In this document: positions 35,383 through 43,994 of the stretch, piece after piece | Numbering within the stretch: the stretch's first letter is position 1 | Layout of the letters: each line of letters begins with the position of its first letter | NCBI RefSeq assembly: GCF_000684975.1 | Contig: NZ_BAXZ01000010.1 | Span: 220,175 to 284,174 of the forward strand | Direction of reading: 5' to 3' | DNA: 64,000 bases | Source of the DNA: Paraburkholderia acidipaludis NBRC 101816 | Lineage (GTDB): Bacteria; Pseudomonadota; Gammaproteobacteria; Burkholderiales; Burkholderiaceae | The notes under the pieces: model-generated | Seen by the model: only the letters and a program-made list of their open reading frames with translations | Database searches by the model: none | Told to the model about the DNA's origin: nothing | Made by a program: the position numbers and the translations under genes

Positions 35383-36111
35383 TTAGTTCGCGCCGCCCGT
35401 CACGAGGTCGGCGCCTGCCGGCCTCACGAACTTGAACGTCGAAGCCGGCAGCGACGGATTCGTCTGAATGTTCGAAAAGGTGAGCAGCGTCACGTTGCCG
35501 AATACGTCGTGCAGTTCCATCGCTTCGAGGTTGCCGTCGCGAAAGCCGATGCCCACGCTCTGGAACTGCGTGTCCTTCGACTTCGGAATCAGCTCGAGCC
35601 AGTCGATGCCGTTCTTCACGCCCGCGTCGCGCAGCGTGAAGTTCTTGTCGAGGTCGTTGCTGCCGAACAGGATCGCCGCCGGGCTCGCGCCCAGCGCGCC
35701 GCCGAGCTTGCGCTCCGTGACCTGGTTCAGATCCTTGTCGTAGACGTAGAGGTTGTCGCCATCGGCCTGCAACAGCTGCTGGTACGGCTTCTCGTATTGC
35801 CAGATGAACTTGCCGGGCCGCGCGAACACGAACGTCCCGCTGGAGACCTTCGCGCTCGACATGGCCGAGGCGATCGCGTCGCTCGCGTTCTTCGCGCCCG
35901 ACGGCACCTTCAGCTCGCGCTGCACGAAGTCGCCGCGCGCGGAATGCACCTGCGCGACGAACTGCTTGAGCTGATCGGTGCCGCCCGCGAACGCATGCGA
36001 CGCCATCAGCACCGAAGCGCCGAGCGCCACGGCGCAGGCACGCGCCGCACGGGCGCCAAGATGAGCCAGTGGGGCAAAACGGCGGCCCGGTTGTCCAGCA
36101 AAAAACTGCAT
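35383..36111 (-). CDS. lolA: Outer-membrane lipoprotein carrier LolA
   Basis: A 242-residue periplasmic chaperone ferrying lipoproteins from LolCDE to LolB. A signal peptide (about 1-43, ending ASHAFA) is followed by the LolA half-barrel, with GTFVFARPGKFIWQYEKPYQQLLQ, NLYVYDKDLNQVTERKL and a LTFSNIQTNPSLPASTFKF end. The GGAGA before the second ATG fixes the start at 36111 rather than five codons earlier. It follows ftsK by 57 bp, a conserved pair. Confidence 0.92.
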   Translation of the reverse strand: MQFFAGQPGRRFAPLAHLGARAARACAVALGASVLMASHAFAGGTDQLKQFVAQVHSARGDFVQRELKVPSGAKNASDAIASAMSSAKVSSGTFVFARPGKFIWQYEKPYQQLLQADGDNLYVYDKDLNQVTERKLGGALGASPAAILFGSNDLDKNFTLRDAGVKNGIDWLELIPKSKDTQFQSVGIGFRDGNLEAMELHDVFGNVTLLTFSNIQTNPSLPASTFKFVRPAGADLVTGGAN

Positions 36112-36168
36112 CAAATCATTCTCCAATAGGAATGGGAGGCGCGCGGCCTTAATTGACCTGAGTCGGCC

Positions 36169-38490
36169 TCAATCAGCGTCGCGCGCGGGCACGAGAATCT
36201 CGCGATTGCCGTTCGACGACATCGCGGAAACGAGCCCCGACTGCTCCATCTGTTCGAGCAGCCGCGCCGCCCGGTTGTAGCCGATGCGCAAGTGCCGCTG
36301 CACGAGCGAGATCGACGCGCGGCGGTTCTTGATGACCACCTCGACCGCCTGGTCGTATAGCGGGTCGGACTCGTCGCCGGTGCCGCTGGTTCCCGCGCCC
36401 GCCGAGCCCTCGTCGCCCTCGCCGGCCGTGCCGCCTTCGAGAATGCCCTCGATATAGTTCGGCTCGCCCTGCTCCTTGAGCTTGTCGACGACGCGGTGCA
36501 CCTCGTCGTCGGCGACGAACGCGCCGTGCACGCGCACGGGCAGGCCCGAGCCCGGCGGCAGGTAGAGCATGTCGCCCATGCCGAGCAGCGATTCGGCGCC
36601 CATCTGGTCGAGAATCGTGCGCGAGTCGATCTTCGACGACACCTGGAAGGCAATACGCGTCGGCACGTTGGCCTTGATGAGGCCCGTGATGACGTCGACC
36701 GAGGGCCGCTGCGTGGCGAGGATCAGGTGAATGCCCGCCGCGCGCGCCTTCTGCGCGATGCGCGCGATCAGCTCTTCCACCTTCTTGCCGACCACCATCA
36801 TGAGGTCGGCCAGTTCGTCGATCACCACGACGATGTGCGGCAGCTTCTGGCACGGCTCCGGATCGTCCGGCGTCAAGCTGAACGGATTCGGAATCTTCTC
36901 CTCGCGCTTGTTCGCTTCCTCGATCTTGTTGTTATAGCCCGCGAGATTGCGCACGCCCAGCTTGCTCATGAGCTTGTAGCGGCGCTCCATTTCGGCGACG
37001 GTCCAGTTCAGCGCATTGCCGGCCTGGCGCATGTCGGTTACGACGGGGCACAACAGGTGCGGGATGCCTTCGTAGACGCTCATTTCGAGCATCTTCGGAT
37101 CGATCAGGATCATGCGGACCTGCTCGGCGCTCGCCTTGTAGAGCAGCGAGAGGATCATGGCGTTGATCCCCACCGACTTGCCCGAGCCGGTCGTGCCGGC
37201 CACGAGCAGGTGCGGCATCTTCGCGAGGTCGGCGCAGACGGGCTTGCCGCCGATGTCCTTGCCGAGGCCCATGGTGAGCGCGGAAGGCGCGTCGGCATAG
37301 ACCGCCGAGCCGAGAATTTCCGAGAGGCGCACCGTCTGGCGGCGCTGGTTCGGCAATTCGAGCGCCATGAAGTTCTTGCCCGGAATCGTCTCCACCACGC
37401 GGATCGACACGAGCGAGAGCGAACGCGCGAGATCCTTCGCGAGATTGACGATCTGGCTGCCCTTCACGCCCGTTGCCGGCTCGATTTCGTAGCGCGTGAC
37501 GACCGGCCCCGGATAGGCGGCCACCACGGCCACATCCACGCCGAAGTCCTTGAGCTTCTTTTCGATGAGGCGCGAGGTGAATTCGAGCGTGTCGTCGGAA
37601 ATCGTCTCCTGGCTCGCGGGCGCGGCGTCGAGCAGCGAAATGGGCGGCAACGTGGAGTCGCCCGGCAGGTCGGTGAAGAGCGGCACCTGGCGCTCTTTCT
37701 CCACGCGCTCCGAGCGCTGCGGCGTGACCACGGGCGGCACGATCGTCACGGGCTCGTGCTCCTCGATCTTCACGCGGCCGCGCTCGACCTTGCCTTCGCG
37801 CTTGACCGCTGCGGCCTCGCCGAGCTTGCGGTCGCGCACCGCCTCGCGGCGCAGCCGCGCGAGCGTCACTGCGTCGATGATGGCCTCGCCCACCTTTTCG
37901 GCCACCGAGAGCCACGAAAAGCGGAAATACAGCGACAGGCCGATGCCAAGCGCCAGGAGCAGCGCCAGCGTGCCGCCGGTGAAGCCGAGCGCGTGCGACA
38001 CGCCGCGCGCGACCGCCTCGCCCACCACGCCGCCCGGCGCGCGCGGCAGTTGCACCTTGAGCGACCACATGCGCAGCGCCTCGATACCGTCGCAAGCCAG
38101 CAGCACGAGCACGAACGCGAATCCTTCGGCGATCCAGCTATGGTCGCGCGGCTTGTCTTCGCCGTCGTCCTCGATCGCCTCGTGGCGCGTGATGCGCCGG
38201 TAGTTCGCCGAGATGCGGCGCGCGAGCAGCACGATCCACCAGTACGCCGAAAGGCCGAAGAGGAGCAGCAGGATGTCCGAGGTCCACGCGCCCACGCGGC
38301 CGGCCCAGTTCGCGATGTGATCGACCTGGGCGGCATGGGTCCAGCTCGGGTCGTGGCGGCTGTAGCTGATGAGCGCCATCAGCAGGAAGACGCCTAGCGC
38401 CACCTGCAGCAGCCAGCGGATTTCGGTGAGAAGGCGCGACATGCGGTGAGGCAGTGCCTGCGCCTGCGCGGAATAGGGAGCTTTGGCCAT
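36169..38490 (-). CDS. ftsK: DNA translocase FtsK
   Basis: A 773-residue septal DNA pump coordinating chromosome segregation with division. Four N-terminal membrane helices (about 20-190) are followed by a short charged linker rather than the very long one of E. coli FtsK. The RecA-like motor has Walker A VAGTTGSGKSVGIN near residue 430 and HIVVVIDELADLMMV. The C-terminal winged-helix gamma domain (DPLYDQAVEVV..RASISLVQRHLRIGYNRAARL) reads KOPS sites. Divergent from trxB. Confidence 0.95.
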   Translation of the reverse strand: MAKAPYSAQAQALPHRMSRLLTEIRWLLQVALGVFLLMALISYSRHDPSWTHAAQVDHIANWAGRVGAWTSDILLLLFGLSAYWWIVLLARRISANYRRITRHEAIEDDGEDKPRDHSWIAEGFAFVLVLLACDGIEALRMWSLKVQLPRAPGGVVGEAVARGVSHALGFTGGTLALLLALGIGLSLYFRFSWLSVAEKVGEAIIDAVTLARLRREAVRDRKLGEAAAVKREGKVERGRVKIEEHEPVTIVPPVVTPQRSERVEKERQVPLFTDLPGDSTLPPISLLDAAPASQETISDDTLEFTSRLIEKKLKDFGVDVAVVAAYPGPVVTRYEIEPATGVKGSQIVNLAKDLARSLSLVSIRVVETIPGKNFMALELPNQRRQTVRLSEILGSAVYADAPSALTMGLGKDIGGKPVCADLAKMPHLLVAGTTGSGKSVGINAMILSLLYKASAEQVRMILIDPKMLEMSVYEGIPHLLCPVVTDMRQAGNALNWTVAEMERRYKLMSKLGVRNLAGYNNKIEEANKREEKIPNPFSLTPDDPEPCQKLPHIVVVIDELADLMMVVGKKVEELIARIAQKARAAGIHLILATQRPSVDVITGLIKANVPTRIAFQVSSKIDSRTILDQMGAESLLGMGDMLYLPPGSGLPVRVHGAFVADDEVHRVVDKLKEQGEPNYIEGILEGGTAGEGDEGSAGAGTSGTGDESDPLYDQAVEVVIKNRRASISLVQRHLRIGYNRAARLLEQMEQSGLVSAMSSNGNREILVPARDAD

Positions 38491-38884
38491 TGAATCCTGG
38501 TGCTGATTCTTGATGCATACGCGGTCCGCGCGCGCCGCGCATCTCTGCAGCGTAAGGGCGCGGCCGCCGTCGTCCGATCCGGCTTATTGTAAACGGGTTG
38601 TTTAGGCCCCGGCTGTAAATGACGGTAACCGGCAACGGCGTGGCAACAGCGTGGCAACGACGGCCGGCGCGCGGAGCGCCGCCGGCTTCGCCGGCCCGTT
38701 CCATGGCTATCGGCTCGATGAGGAAGCTTCATGAGGCAGCGATCGGCCCCCGCCTTTATAATTGCGGCTTGATGCCCAAATACCTGCGTGTCCCCCGCCG
38801 CACCGGCGGGCGGCGCCGCCTCGAAGCACGCTCCACAGCCCGCTTCGAAGCACCACCCGCAGCGTCTTTCTACGGATTTCGACC
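38491..38884. other. Divergent ftsK-trxB intergenic region
   Basis: This 394-bp region must carry both promoters. A consensus TATAAT at 38757-38762 is a credible -10 box for trxB, although no good -35 precedes it. Toward ftsK, a minus-strand TTTACAAT near 38585-38592 is the best -10-like element. A short GC-rich stretch (38655-38700) can form small hairpins. No gene is supported inside. Confidence 0.4.
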
Positions 38885-39880
38885 ATGTCTGCAACCAAAC
38901 ACGCCAAAGTCCTGATTCTCGGTTCCGGCCCCGCCGGCTACACCGCGGCCGTCTATGCGGCGCGCGCGAACCTCTCGCCGCTCCTCGTCACCGGCCTCGC
39001 GCAGGGCGGCCAGCTCATGACCACGACCGACGTGGAAAACTGGCCCGCGGACCCGAACGGCGTGCAAGGCCCCGAGCTCATGCAGCGTTTCCTCGAGCAC
39101 GCCGAGCACTTCAACACGGAAATCGTGTTCGATCACATCCACACGGCGAAGCTGAACGAAAAGCCGATCCGCCTGATCGGCGATTCGGGCGAATACACCT
39201 GCGACTCGCTGATCATCGCCACCGGCGCGTCGGCGCAATACCTCGGCCTGCCGAGCGAAGAGCTGTACATGGGCCGCGGCGTCTCGGCGTGCGCCACCTG
39301 CGACGGCTTCTTCTACCGCAACCAGCACGTGGCCGTGGTGGGCGGCGGCAACACGGCCGTGGAAGAAGCGCTGTACCTCGCCGGCATTGCGAGCAAGGTG
39401 ACGGTGATCCATCGCCGCGACAAGTTCCGCGCCGAGCCGATCCTGATCGACCGCCTGCTGGAGAAGGAAAAGGAAGGGAAGGTCGAGATCAAGTGGAACC
39501 ACGTGCTCGACGAAGTCAAGGGCAACGACGGCGGCGTGAACGGCATTCGCATCAAGAACGCGAAGACCGGCGCCACCACCGACATCGACCTGCAAGGCCT
39601 CTTCGTCGCGATCGGCCACAAGCCGAACACCGACATTTTCGCGGGCCAGCTCGAGATGAAGAACGGCTACATCATCACGAACGGCGGCCTGAGCGGCAAC
39701 GCCACCGGCACGAGCGTGGCGGGTGTGTTCGCGGCGGGCGACGTGCAGGACCACGTCTACCGCCAGGCGATTACGAGCGCCGGCACGGGCTGCATGGCCG
39801 CGCTCGACGCGCAGCGCTATCTCGAGACCATCGACGAGATCGGCCAGCCGCACGTCATGAGCGCCGAAGCCGAGCGCTAA
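38885..39880 (+). CDS. trxB: Thioredoxin reductase
   Basis: A 331-residue FAD/NADPH flavoenzyme that reduces thioredoxin. It has the FAD loop GSGPAGYTAAVYAAR near residue 13, the redox pair CATC in VSACATCDGFFY, the NADPH loop VGGGNTAVEEALYL, and the C-terminal FAD segment GVFAAGDVQDHVYRQAITSAGTGCMAALDA. The start at 38885 gives the usual N-terminus; the longer open frame adds non-homologous sequence. A strong GC terminator follows. Confidence 0.96.
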   Translation: MSATKHAKVLILGSGPAGYTAAVYAARANLSPLLVTGLAQGGQLMTTTDVENWPADPNGVQGPELMQRFLEHAEHFNTEIVFDHIHTAKLNEKPIRLIGDSGEYTCDSLIIATGASAQYLGLPSEELYMGRGVSACATCDGFFYRNQHVAVVGGGNTAVEEALYLAGIASKVTVIHRRDKFRAEPILIDRLLEKEKEGKVEIKWNHVLDEVKGNDGGVNGIRIKNAKTGATTDIDLQGLFVAIGHKPNTDIFAGQLEMKNGYIITNGGLSGNATGTSVAGVFAAGDVQDHVYRQAITSAGTGCMAALDAQRYLETIDEIGQPHVMSAEAER

Positions 39881-39927
39881 GCCAAAGGCGTTGCCGCCAA
39901 GGCCAGGCGGCCGGCGCGCCGGAACGA

Positions 39928-39958
39928 GGGCCGCGGCCAGCCAGCCGGCGGCCCTTTT
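39928..39958 (+). terminator. Rho-independent terminator of trxB
   Basis: GGGCCGC (39928-39934) pairs with GCGGCCC (39948-39954) and is followed by TTTTCTTT, 48 bp after the trxB stop. Confidence 0.65.
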
Positions 39959-40010
39959 CTTTGGCACCGGGCCGAATCCATCCTGTCCCAACCCTCCCGC
40001 GCTTTCTGTC

Positions 40011-40784
40011 ATGCCGAAGAACGTGCCTCATCCCGGCGAACCCAAACGCCCCGCTCCCGCCCGCGCAGTCGAGCCTACACCCACTCCGGCGGCTCTCGCG
40101 GCCGAAACCGCCGGCAAGCCGCAGGCGGGCTTCTCCGGGCTCGGCGGCCTGCGCGACGCCCTGAAGAAAGAGACGCGCCAGCGCGAACGCGAGCGCGCCG
40201 CCGCTCAGACAGCCCGTGTGGAAGCCGCCGCCGACAGCGACCTCTTTCGCCGCGAAGTGGGCGCCGTCGCACCGCTGAACGCGCCGCCACGCACGAACGC
40301 GCGGCGCGCGCCGCCCGTGCCGCTGCCGCTGCAGACGCAGCGCGACGAGCAGGCCGTGCTGCACGAAGCGATCTCCGACGACTTCGATCCCGAAACGCTC
40401 CTCGACACCGACGACTCGCTCTACTACCACCGCCCCGGCGTCAGCGCCGAGGTCGTGAAGAAGCTGCGGCGCGGCACGTGGATCGTGCAGGCGCAACTGG
40501 ACCTGCACGGCATGCGCCGCGAGGAAGCCCGCGAGGCGCTGCAGGCGTTCATCCGCGAAGCCGGCAAGCGCGGCCTGCGCTGCGTGCGCGTGATCCATGG
40601 CAAGGGGCTCGGCTCGGTCGGCAAGGAACCGGTGCTCAAGGGCAAGGTGCGCGCGTGGCTCGTGCAGAAGGAGGAAGTCATCGCGTTCTGCCAGGCCCGG
40701 CCGCACGACGGCGGCGCCGGCGCCGTGCTCGTGCTGCTGCAGCCGCACGCGCCGGGACACCATCAGCACCATCCGCAGTTGTAG
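40011..40784 (+). CDS. Smr-domain protein (SmrA-like putative endonuclease)
   Basis: A 257-residue protein. About 170 residues of low-complexity, charged N-terminal sequence lead to a C-terminal Smr domain with QAQLDLHGMRREEAREAL and VIHGKGLGS, the LDLHGxx and HGxG motifs of the MutS2 small-MutS-related nuclease domain, ending with FCQARPHDGGAGAVLVLL. Stand-alone Smr proteins have nicking endonuclease activity in other bacteria; the natural substrate is uncertain. It follows trxB on the same strand after a terminator. Confidence 0.85.
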   Translation: MPKNVPHPGEPKRPAPARAVEPTPTPAALAAETAGKPQAGFSGLGGLRDALKKETRQRERERAAAQTARVEAAADSDLFRREVGAVAPLNAPPRTNARRAPPVPLPLQTQRDEQAVLHEAISDDFDPETLLDTDDSLYYHRPGVSAEVVKKLRRGTWIVQAQLDLHGMRREEAREALQAFIREAGKRGLRCVRVIHGKGLGSVGKEPVLKGKVRAWLVQKEEVIAFCQARPHDGGAGAVLVLLQPHAPGHHQHHPQL

Positions 40785-40826
40785 CGCTGAGGCGGCGCGC
40801 CGTCGTCCCGATCAGCCGCGGACATG

Positions 40827-40863
40827 AAAAAAGCCTCACGTGCGACCCGCACGTGAGGCTTTT
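40827..40863. terminator. Bidirectional terminator between smr and the ABC operon
   Basis: A 14-bp perfect stem (AAGCCTCACGTGCG and complement, ACC loop), with A run on one side and T run on the other, lies between convergent genes. Confidence 0.85.
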
Positions 40864-40886
40864 CATTCTGAACCGCCCTGCCCGGC

Positions 40887-42005
40887 TCAGGCGACGCGTT
40901 CTTCCGTCTTCGGATCGAACAACACGGCCTTCGACACGTCGAACAGCAGTTCCATGTTGTTGAGCGGCTGCGGATTCGAGCCCGGGTGCACGCGGCTCAC
41001 CACGCGCTTGCCGTTGATCTGCGCGAACACGAGCGTGTCCGGGCCGGTCGGCTCGATCACGTCCACCTTCACCGTATGGCGCTGCAGTTCGTGGCCGTGG
41101 CCGTCGTGCGAGCTGCGCGCGTCGGTGATGCGCTCGGGGCGCAGGCCCAGCACCACTTCCTGGCCGATGTGGCCGCGCACCTTGTTCGCCTCGAACGGCA
41201 GGTTCAGCACGTTGCGCGCCACGCCCGTGTCGAGTTCGAGACCAACGCCCGAGCCCTGCTCCACCAGCTTGCCGTTGATGAAGTTCATCGGCGGCGCGCC
41301 GATGAAGCCGGCCACGAACAGGTTCGACGGCGAATCGTAGATGTCCTGCGGCGCGCCGAACTGCTGGACGATGCCGTCCTTCATGACGGCGATGCGATCG
41401 CCAAGCGTCATGGCCTCGATCTGGTCGTGCGTCACGTAGACGATCGTCTTGCCCACGCGCTGGTGCAGCAGCTTGATTTCGGAGCGCATCTCGATGCGCA
41501 GCTTGGCATCGAGGTTCGAAAGCGGCTCGTCGAACAGAAACATGATCGGATCGCGCGCGAGCGCGCGGCCCATCGCCACACGCTGGCGCTGGCCGCCCGA
41601 GAGCTGGCCCGGCTTGCGGTCGAGCAGATGCTGGATCTGCAGCATGCTCGACACGCGGTCGACGATCTGCGTCTGCTCGGCCTTCGGCACCTTGCGGATA
41701 TTGAGGCCGAACGAGATGTTCTCGCGCACCGTCATCGACGGATAGAGCGCGTACGACTGGAACACCATCGCAATGTCGCGATCCTTCGGCGAGAGGTTGT
41801 TGACGACCTTGCCGTCCATGCAGATCTCGCCCTTGGTGACGGTTTCGAGACCCGCGATCATGTTCAGGAGCGTCGACTTCCCGCAGCCCGAGCCGCCGAC
41901 CAGAATCAGGAACTGGCCGTCTTCGATGTCGATGTTGACGCCCTTCAGGACGGGCACCCCGTTCGGGTAGGTCTTGTAGACGTCGCGAATGGAAAGGCTT
42001 GCCAT
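40887..42005 (-). CDS. gtsD: Sugar ABC transporter ATPase (GtsD/MalK/UgpC type)
   Basis: A 372-residue ATPase of the CUT1 class. It has Walker A GGSGCGKSTLLN, signature LSGGQRQRVAMGRAL, Walker B PIMFLFDEPLSNLDAKL and the H-loop YVTHDQIEAMTLGDR; an OB-type regulatory domain (about 235-372) includes VLGLRPERI. It energises the permease pair encoded just upstream. The operon position and the divergent zwf cluster point to glucose. Last gene of the operon. Confidence 0.9.
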   Translation of the reverse strand: MASLSIRDVYKTYPNGVPVLKGVNIDIEDGQFLILVGGSGCGKSTLLNMIAGLETVTKGEICMDGKVVNNLSPKDRDIAMVFQSYALYPSMTVRENISFGLNIRKVPKAEQTQIVDRVSSMLQIQHLLDRKPGQLSGGQRQRVAMGRALARDPIMFLFDEPLSNLDAKLRIEMRSEIKLLHQRVGKTIVYVTHDQIEAMTLGDRIAVMKDGIVQQFGAPQDIYDSPSNLFVAGFIGAPPMNFINGKLVEQGSGVGLELDTGVARNVLNLPFEANKVRGHIGQEVVLGLRPERITDARSSHDGHGHELQRHTVKVDVIEPTGPDTLVFAQINGKRVVSRVHPGSNPQPLNNMELLFDVSKAVLFDPKTEERVA

Positions 42006-42037
42006 GCTATGAATCCTTTTCTCAACAGACTTGAGTA

Positions 42038-42895
42038 TTAACCCTTCACCGCGCCCGCCGTGAGGCCGCGCACGAAGTAGCGGCCGGCGATCACGTAGAC
42101 GAGCAGCGTGGGCAGCGCGGCGATGATCGCGCCGGCCATGTCGACGTTGTATTCCTTCACGCCCGTGGACGTGTTCACGAGATTGTTCAGCGCCACCGTG
42201 ATCGGCATCGAATCGACGCCCGAGAACACGATACCGAACAGGAAGTCGTTCCAGATCTGCGTGAATTGCCAGATCAGGCACACCATGAAGATGGGCAGCG
42301 AGATCGGCAGCATGATGCGCGTGAAGATCATGAAGAAACCGGCGCCGTCGATGCGCGCGGCCTTCACGAGTTCGGCGGGCACGCTCACGTAGAAGTTGCG
42401 GAAGAACATCGTCGTGAACGCGATGCCGTACACGACGTGCACGAGCACGAGGCCGCCGATCGTGTTCGAGAGGCCGAAGAAGCCCTCAAGGCGCGCCATG
42501 GGCAGCAGGATCGCCTGGAACGGGATGAAGCAGCCCACCAGCAGCATCGTGAAGAGCGCGTCGGCCCCGCGGAAGCGCCAGTGCGTGAGCACATAGCCGT
42601 TGAACGCGCCGATGATCGACGAGATCAGCACGGCCGGAATCACCATCTTCACGGAATTCATGAAGAACGGCTGCATGCCGTCGCAGCGCACGCCCGTGCA
42701 GGCCTCGGCCCAGGCCTTCACCCACGGCGCGAAGGTCGGGTGGGCGGGCAGCGTGAGCATGTTGCCCGCGTGCAGTTCGTCGAGCGTCTTCAGCGACGTC
42801 GAGAGCATCACGTAAAGCGGGAACAGGAAGTACAACGCGAACAGGATCAGTACCGCGTAGATGACCACGCGGCTTACCTTCATCTTAGGCTGCAT
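42038..42895 (-). CDS. gtsC: Sugar ABC transporter permease (GtsC/MalG type)
   Basis: A 285-residue, six-helix CUT1 permease. The EAA loop that contacts the ATPase reads PAELVKAARIDGAGFFMIFTR. The C-terminus ends GRYFVRGLTAGAVKG, the usual MalG/UgpE-type end. Its start overlaps the preceding permease gene by 11 bp. It forms the channel together with GtsB. Confidence 0.9.
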   Translation of the reverse strand: MQPKMKVSRVVIYAVLILFALYFLFPLYVMLSTSLKTLDELHAGNMLTLPAHPTFAPWVKAWAEACTGVRCDGMQPFFMNSVKMVIPAVLISSIIGAFNGYVLTHWRFRGADALFTMLLVGCFIPFQAILLPMARLEGFFGLSNTIGGLVLVHVVYGIAFTTMFFRNFYVSVPAELVKAARIDGAGFFMIFTRIMLPISLPIFMVCLIWQFTQIWNDFLFGIVFSGVDSMPITVALNNLVNTSTGVKEYNVDMAGAIIAALPTLLVYVIAGRYFVRGLTAGAVKG

Positions 42896-43826
42896 TGCGC
42901 GTGCTCCTCGATTCCAGGTACATCAGCGGCACGAGCACGGCCACCACGGTTGCGAGCATCATCATCGACGAAGCGGCGCCGACGCCAAGCTCCCCGCGGT
43001 TGAACGAAAACGTGTACATGAAAATGGCGGGCAGCGATGAAGAAGTTCCCGGACCGCCGGCCGTCAGCGCGACGACGAGGTCGAACGTCTTGATCGTGAT
43101 GTGGCACAGGATCAGCAGCACCGAGAAGAACACCGGACGCATGCTCGGAATCACGATCTTGCGATAGATCGTGGGCAGCGTCGCGCCGTCCACCTGGGCG
43201 GCCTTGAAGATTTCGCTGTCCACGCCGCGCAGGCCGGCGAGAAAGAGCGCCATGCAAAAGCCGGTGGACTGCCAGGCGGCCGCGACCACGATACAGAAGA
43301 TGGCCTTGTCCGGGTCGTTGAGCCAGCCGAGCTGGAAGCTCGTCCAGCCCCACTGGTGCATCACCTGCTGGAGACCGAGGTCCGGGTTGAAGATCCACTG
43401 CCAGGCCGTGCCGGTCACGATGTACGAGAGCGCCATCGGGTAGAGGAAAACCGCGCGCAGCGCGCCCTCCTGGCGAATCTGCTGGTCGAGCAGGATCGCG
43501 AGAAAGAGGCCGAGGATCACGCAGACCGCAATGAACGGGATGCCGAACCAGCCGAGATTCTGCGCCGACGTCCACCAGACGTCGTTGGAGAAAAGCTCGC
43601 TATAGCGTTCGAATCCCGCGAAATCGTAGCGCGGCATCAGTCGCGAATCGGACAGCGAAAGATAGCCGGTAATGGCGATGAAGCCGTAGACGAACACGAG
43701 GCTGATCAGAATGCTGGGCGAAAGCACCAGCTTCGGAATCCAGCGGTCTGCAAGCGCCGCCATGGGCGACGTGCGGCGGGTGGCAGGCGTGGCCGCCTTG
43801 CCGTTGCCGCTAAGAGAAGCAGTCAC
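42885..43826 (-). CDS. gtsB: Sugar ABC transporter permease (GtsB/MalF type)
   Basis: A 313-residue CUT1 permease with six membrane helices. The EAA loop is GVDSEIFKAAQVDGATLPTIYRKIVIPSM. The N-terminus carries a 25-residue polar extension before the first helix (LVLSPSILISLVFVYGF). It lies 168 bp after the binding-protein gene; that gap contains a GC hairpin that may lower permease relative to binding-protein synthesis. Confidence 0.9.
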   Translation of the reverse strand: MTASLSGNGKAATPATRRTSPMAALADRWIPKLVLSPSILISLVFVYGFIAITGYLSLSDSRLMPRYDFAGFERYSELFSNDVWWTSAQNLGWFGIPFIAVCVILGLFLAILLDQQIRQEGALRAVFLYPMALSYIVTGTAWQWIFNPDLGLQQVMHQWGWTSFQLGWLNDPDKAIFCIVVAAAWQSTGFCMALFLAGLRGVDSEIFKAAQVDGATLPTIYRKIVIPSMRPVFFSVLLILCHITIKTFDLVVALTAGGPGTSSSLPAIFMYTFSFNRGELGVGAASSMMMLATVVAVLVPLMYLESRSTRNAA

Positions 43827-43939
43827 TGCGCAACTCCTGGTACGGTGCGTCGCGGCGCCGGTGCGCGCTTGTGTTCACAAGCGGCGCGAAGGCCCGTTTC
43901 GCACGGGAAAAGGTTCGGGCTGAACCGTCATGCCCAGGG

Positions 43940-43958
43940 TGCCGCGCGCGGCGCGGCA
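43940..43958 (-). promoter_or_regulatory. Hairpin between binding-protein and permease genes
   Basis: TGCCGCGC, GCG loop, GCGCGGCA, about 37 bp past the gtsA stop. Hairpins in this position in sugar ABC operons often stabilise the upstream message or cause partial termination; that role is inferred. Confidence 0.4.
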
Positions 43959-43994
43959 TAGACACCTACGCACCGCGCGCGGAACTCACCCTGC

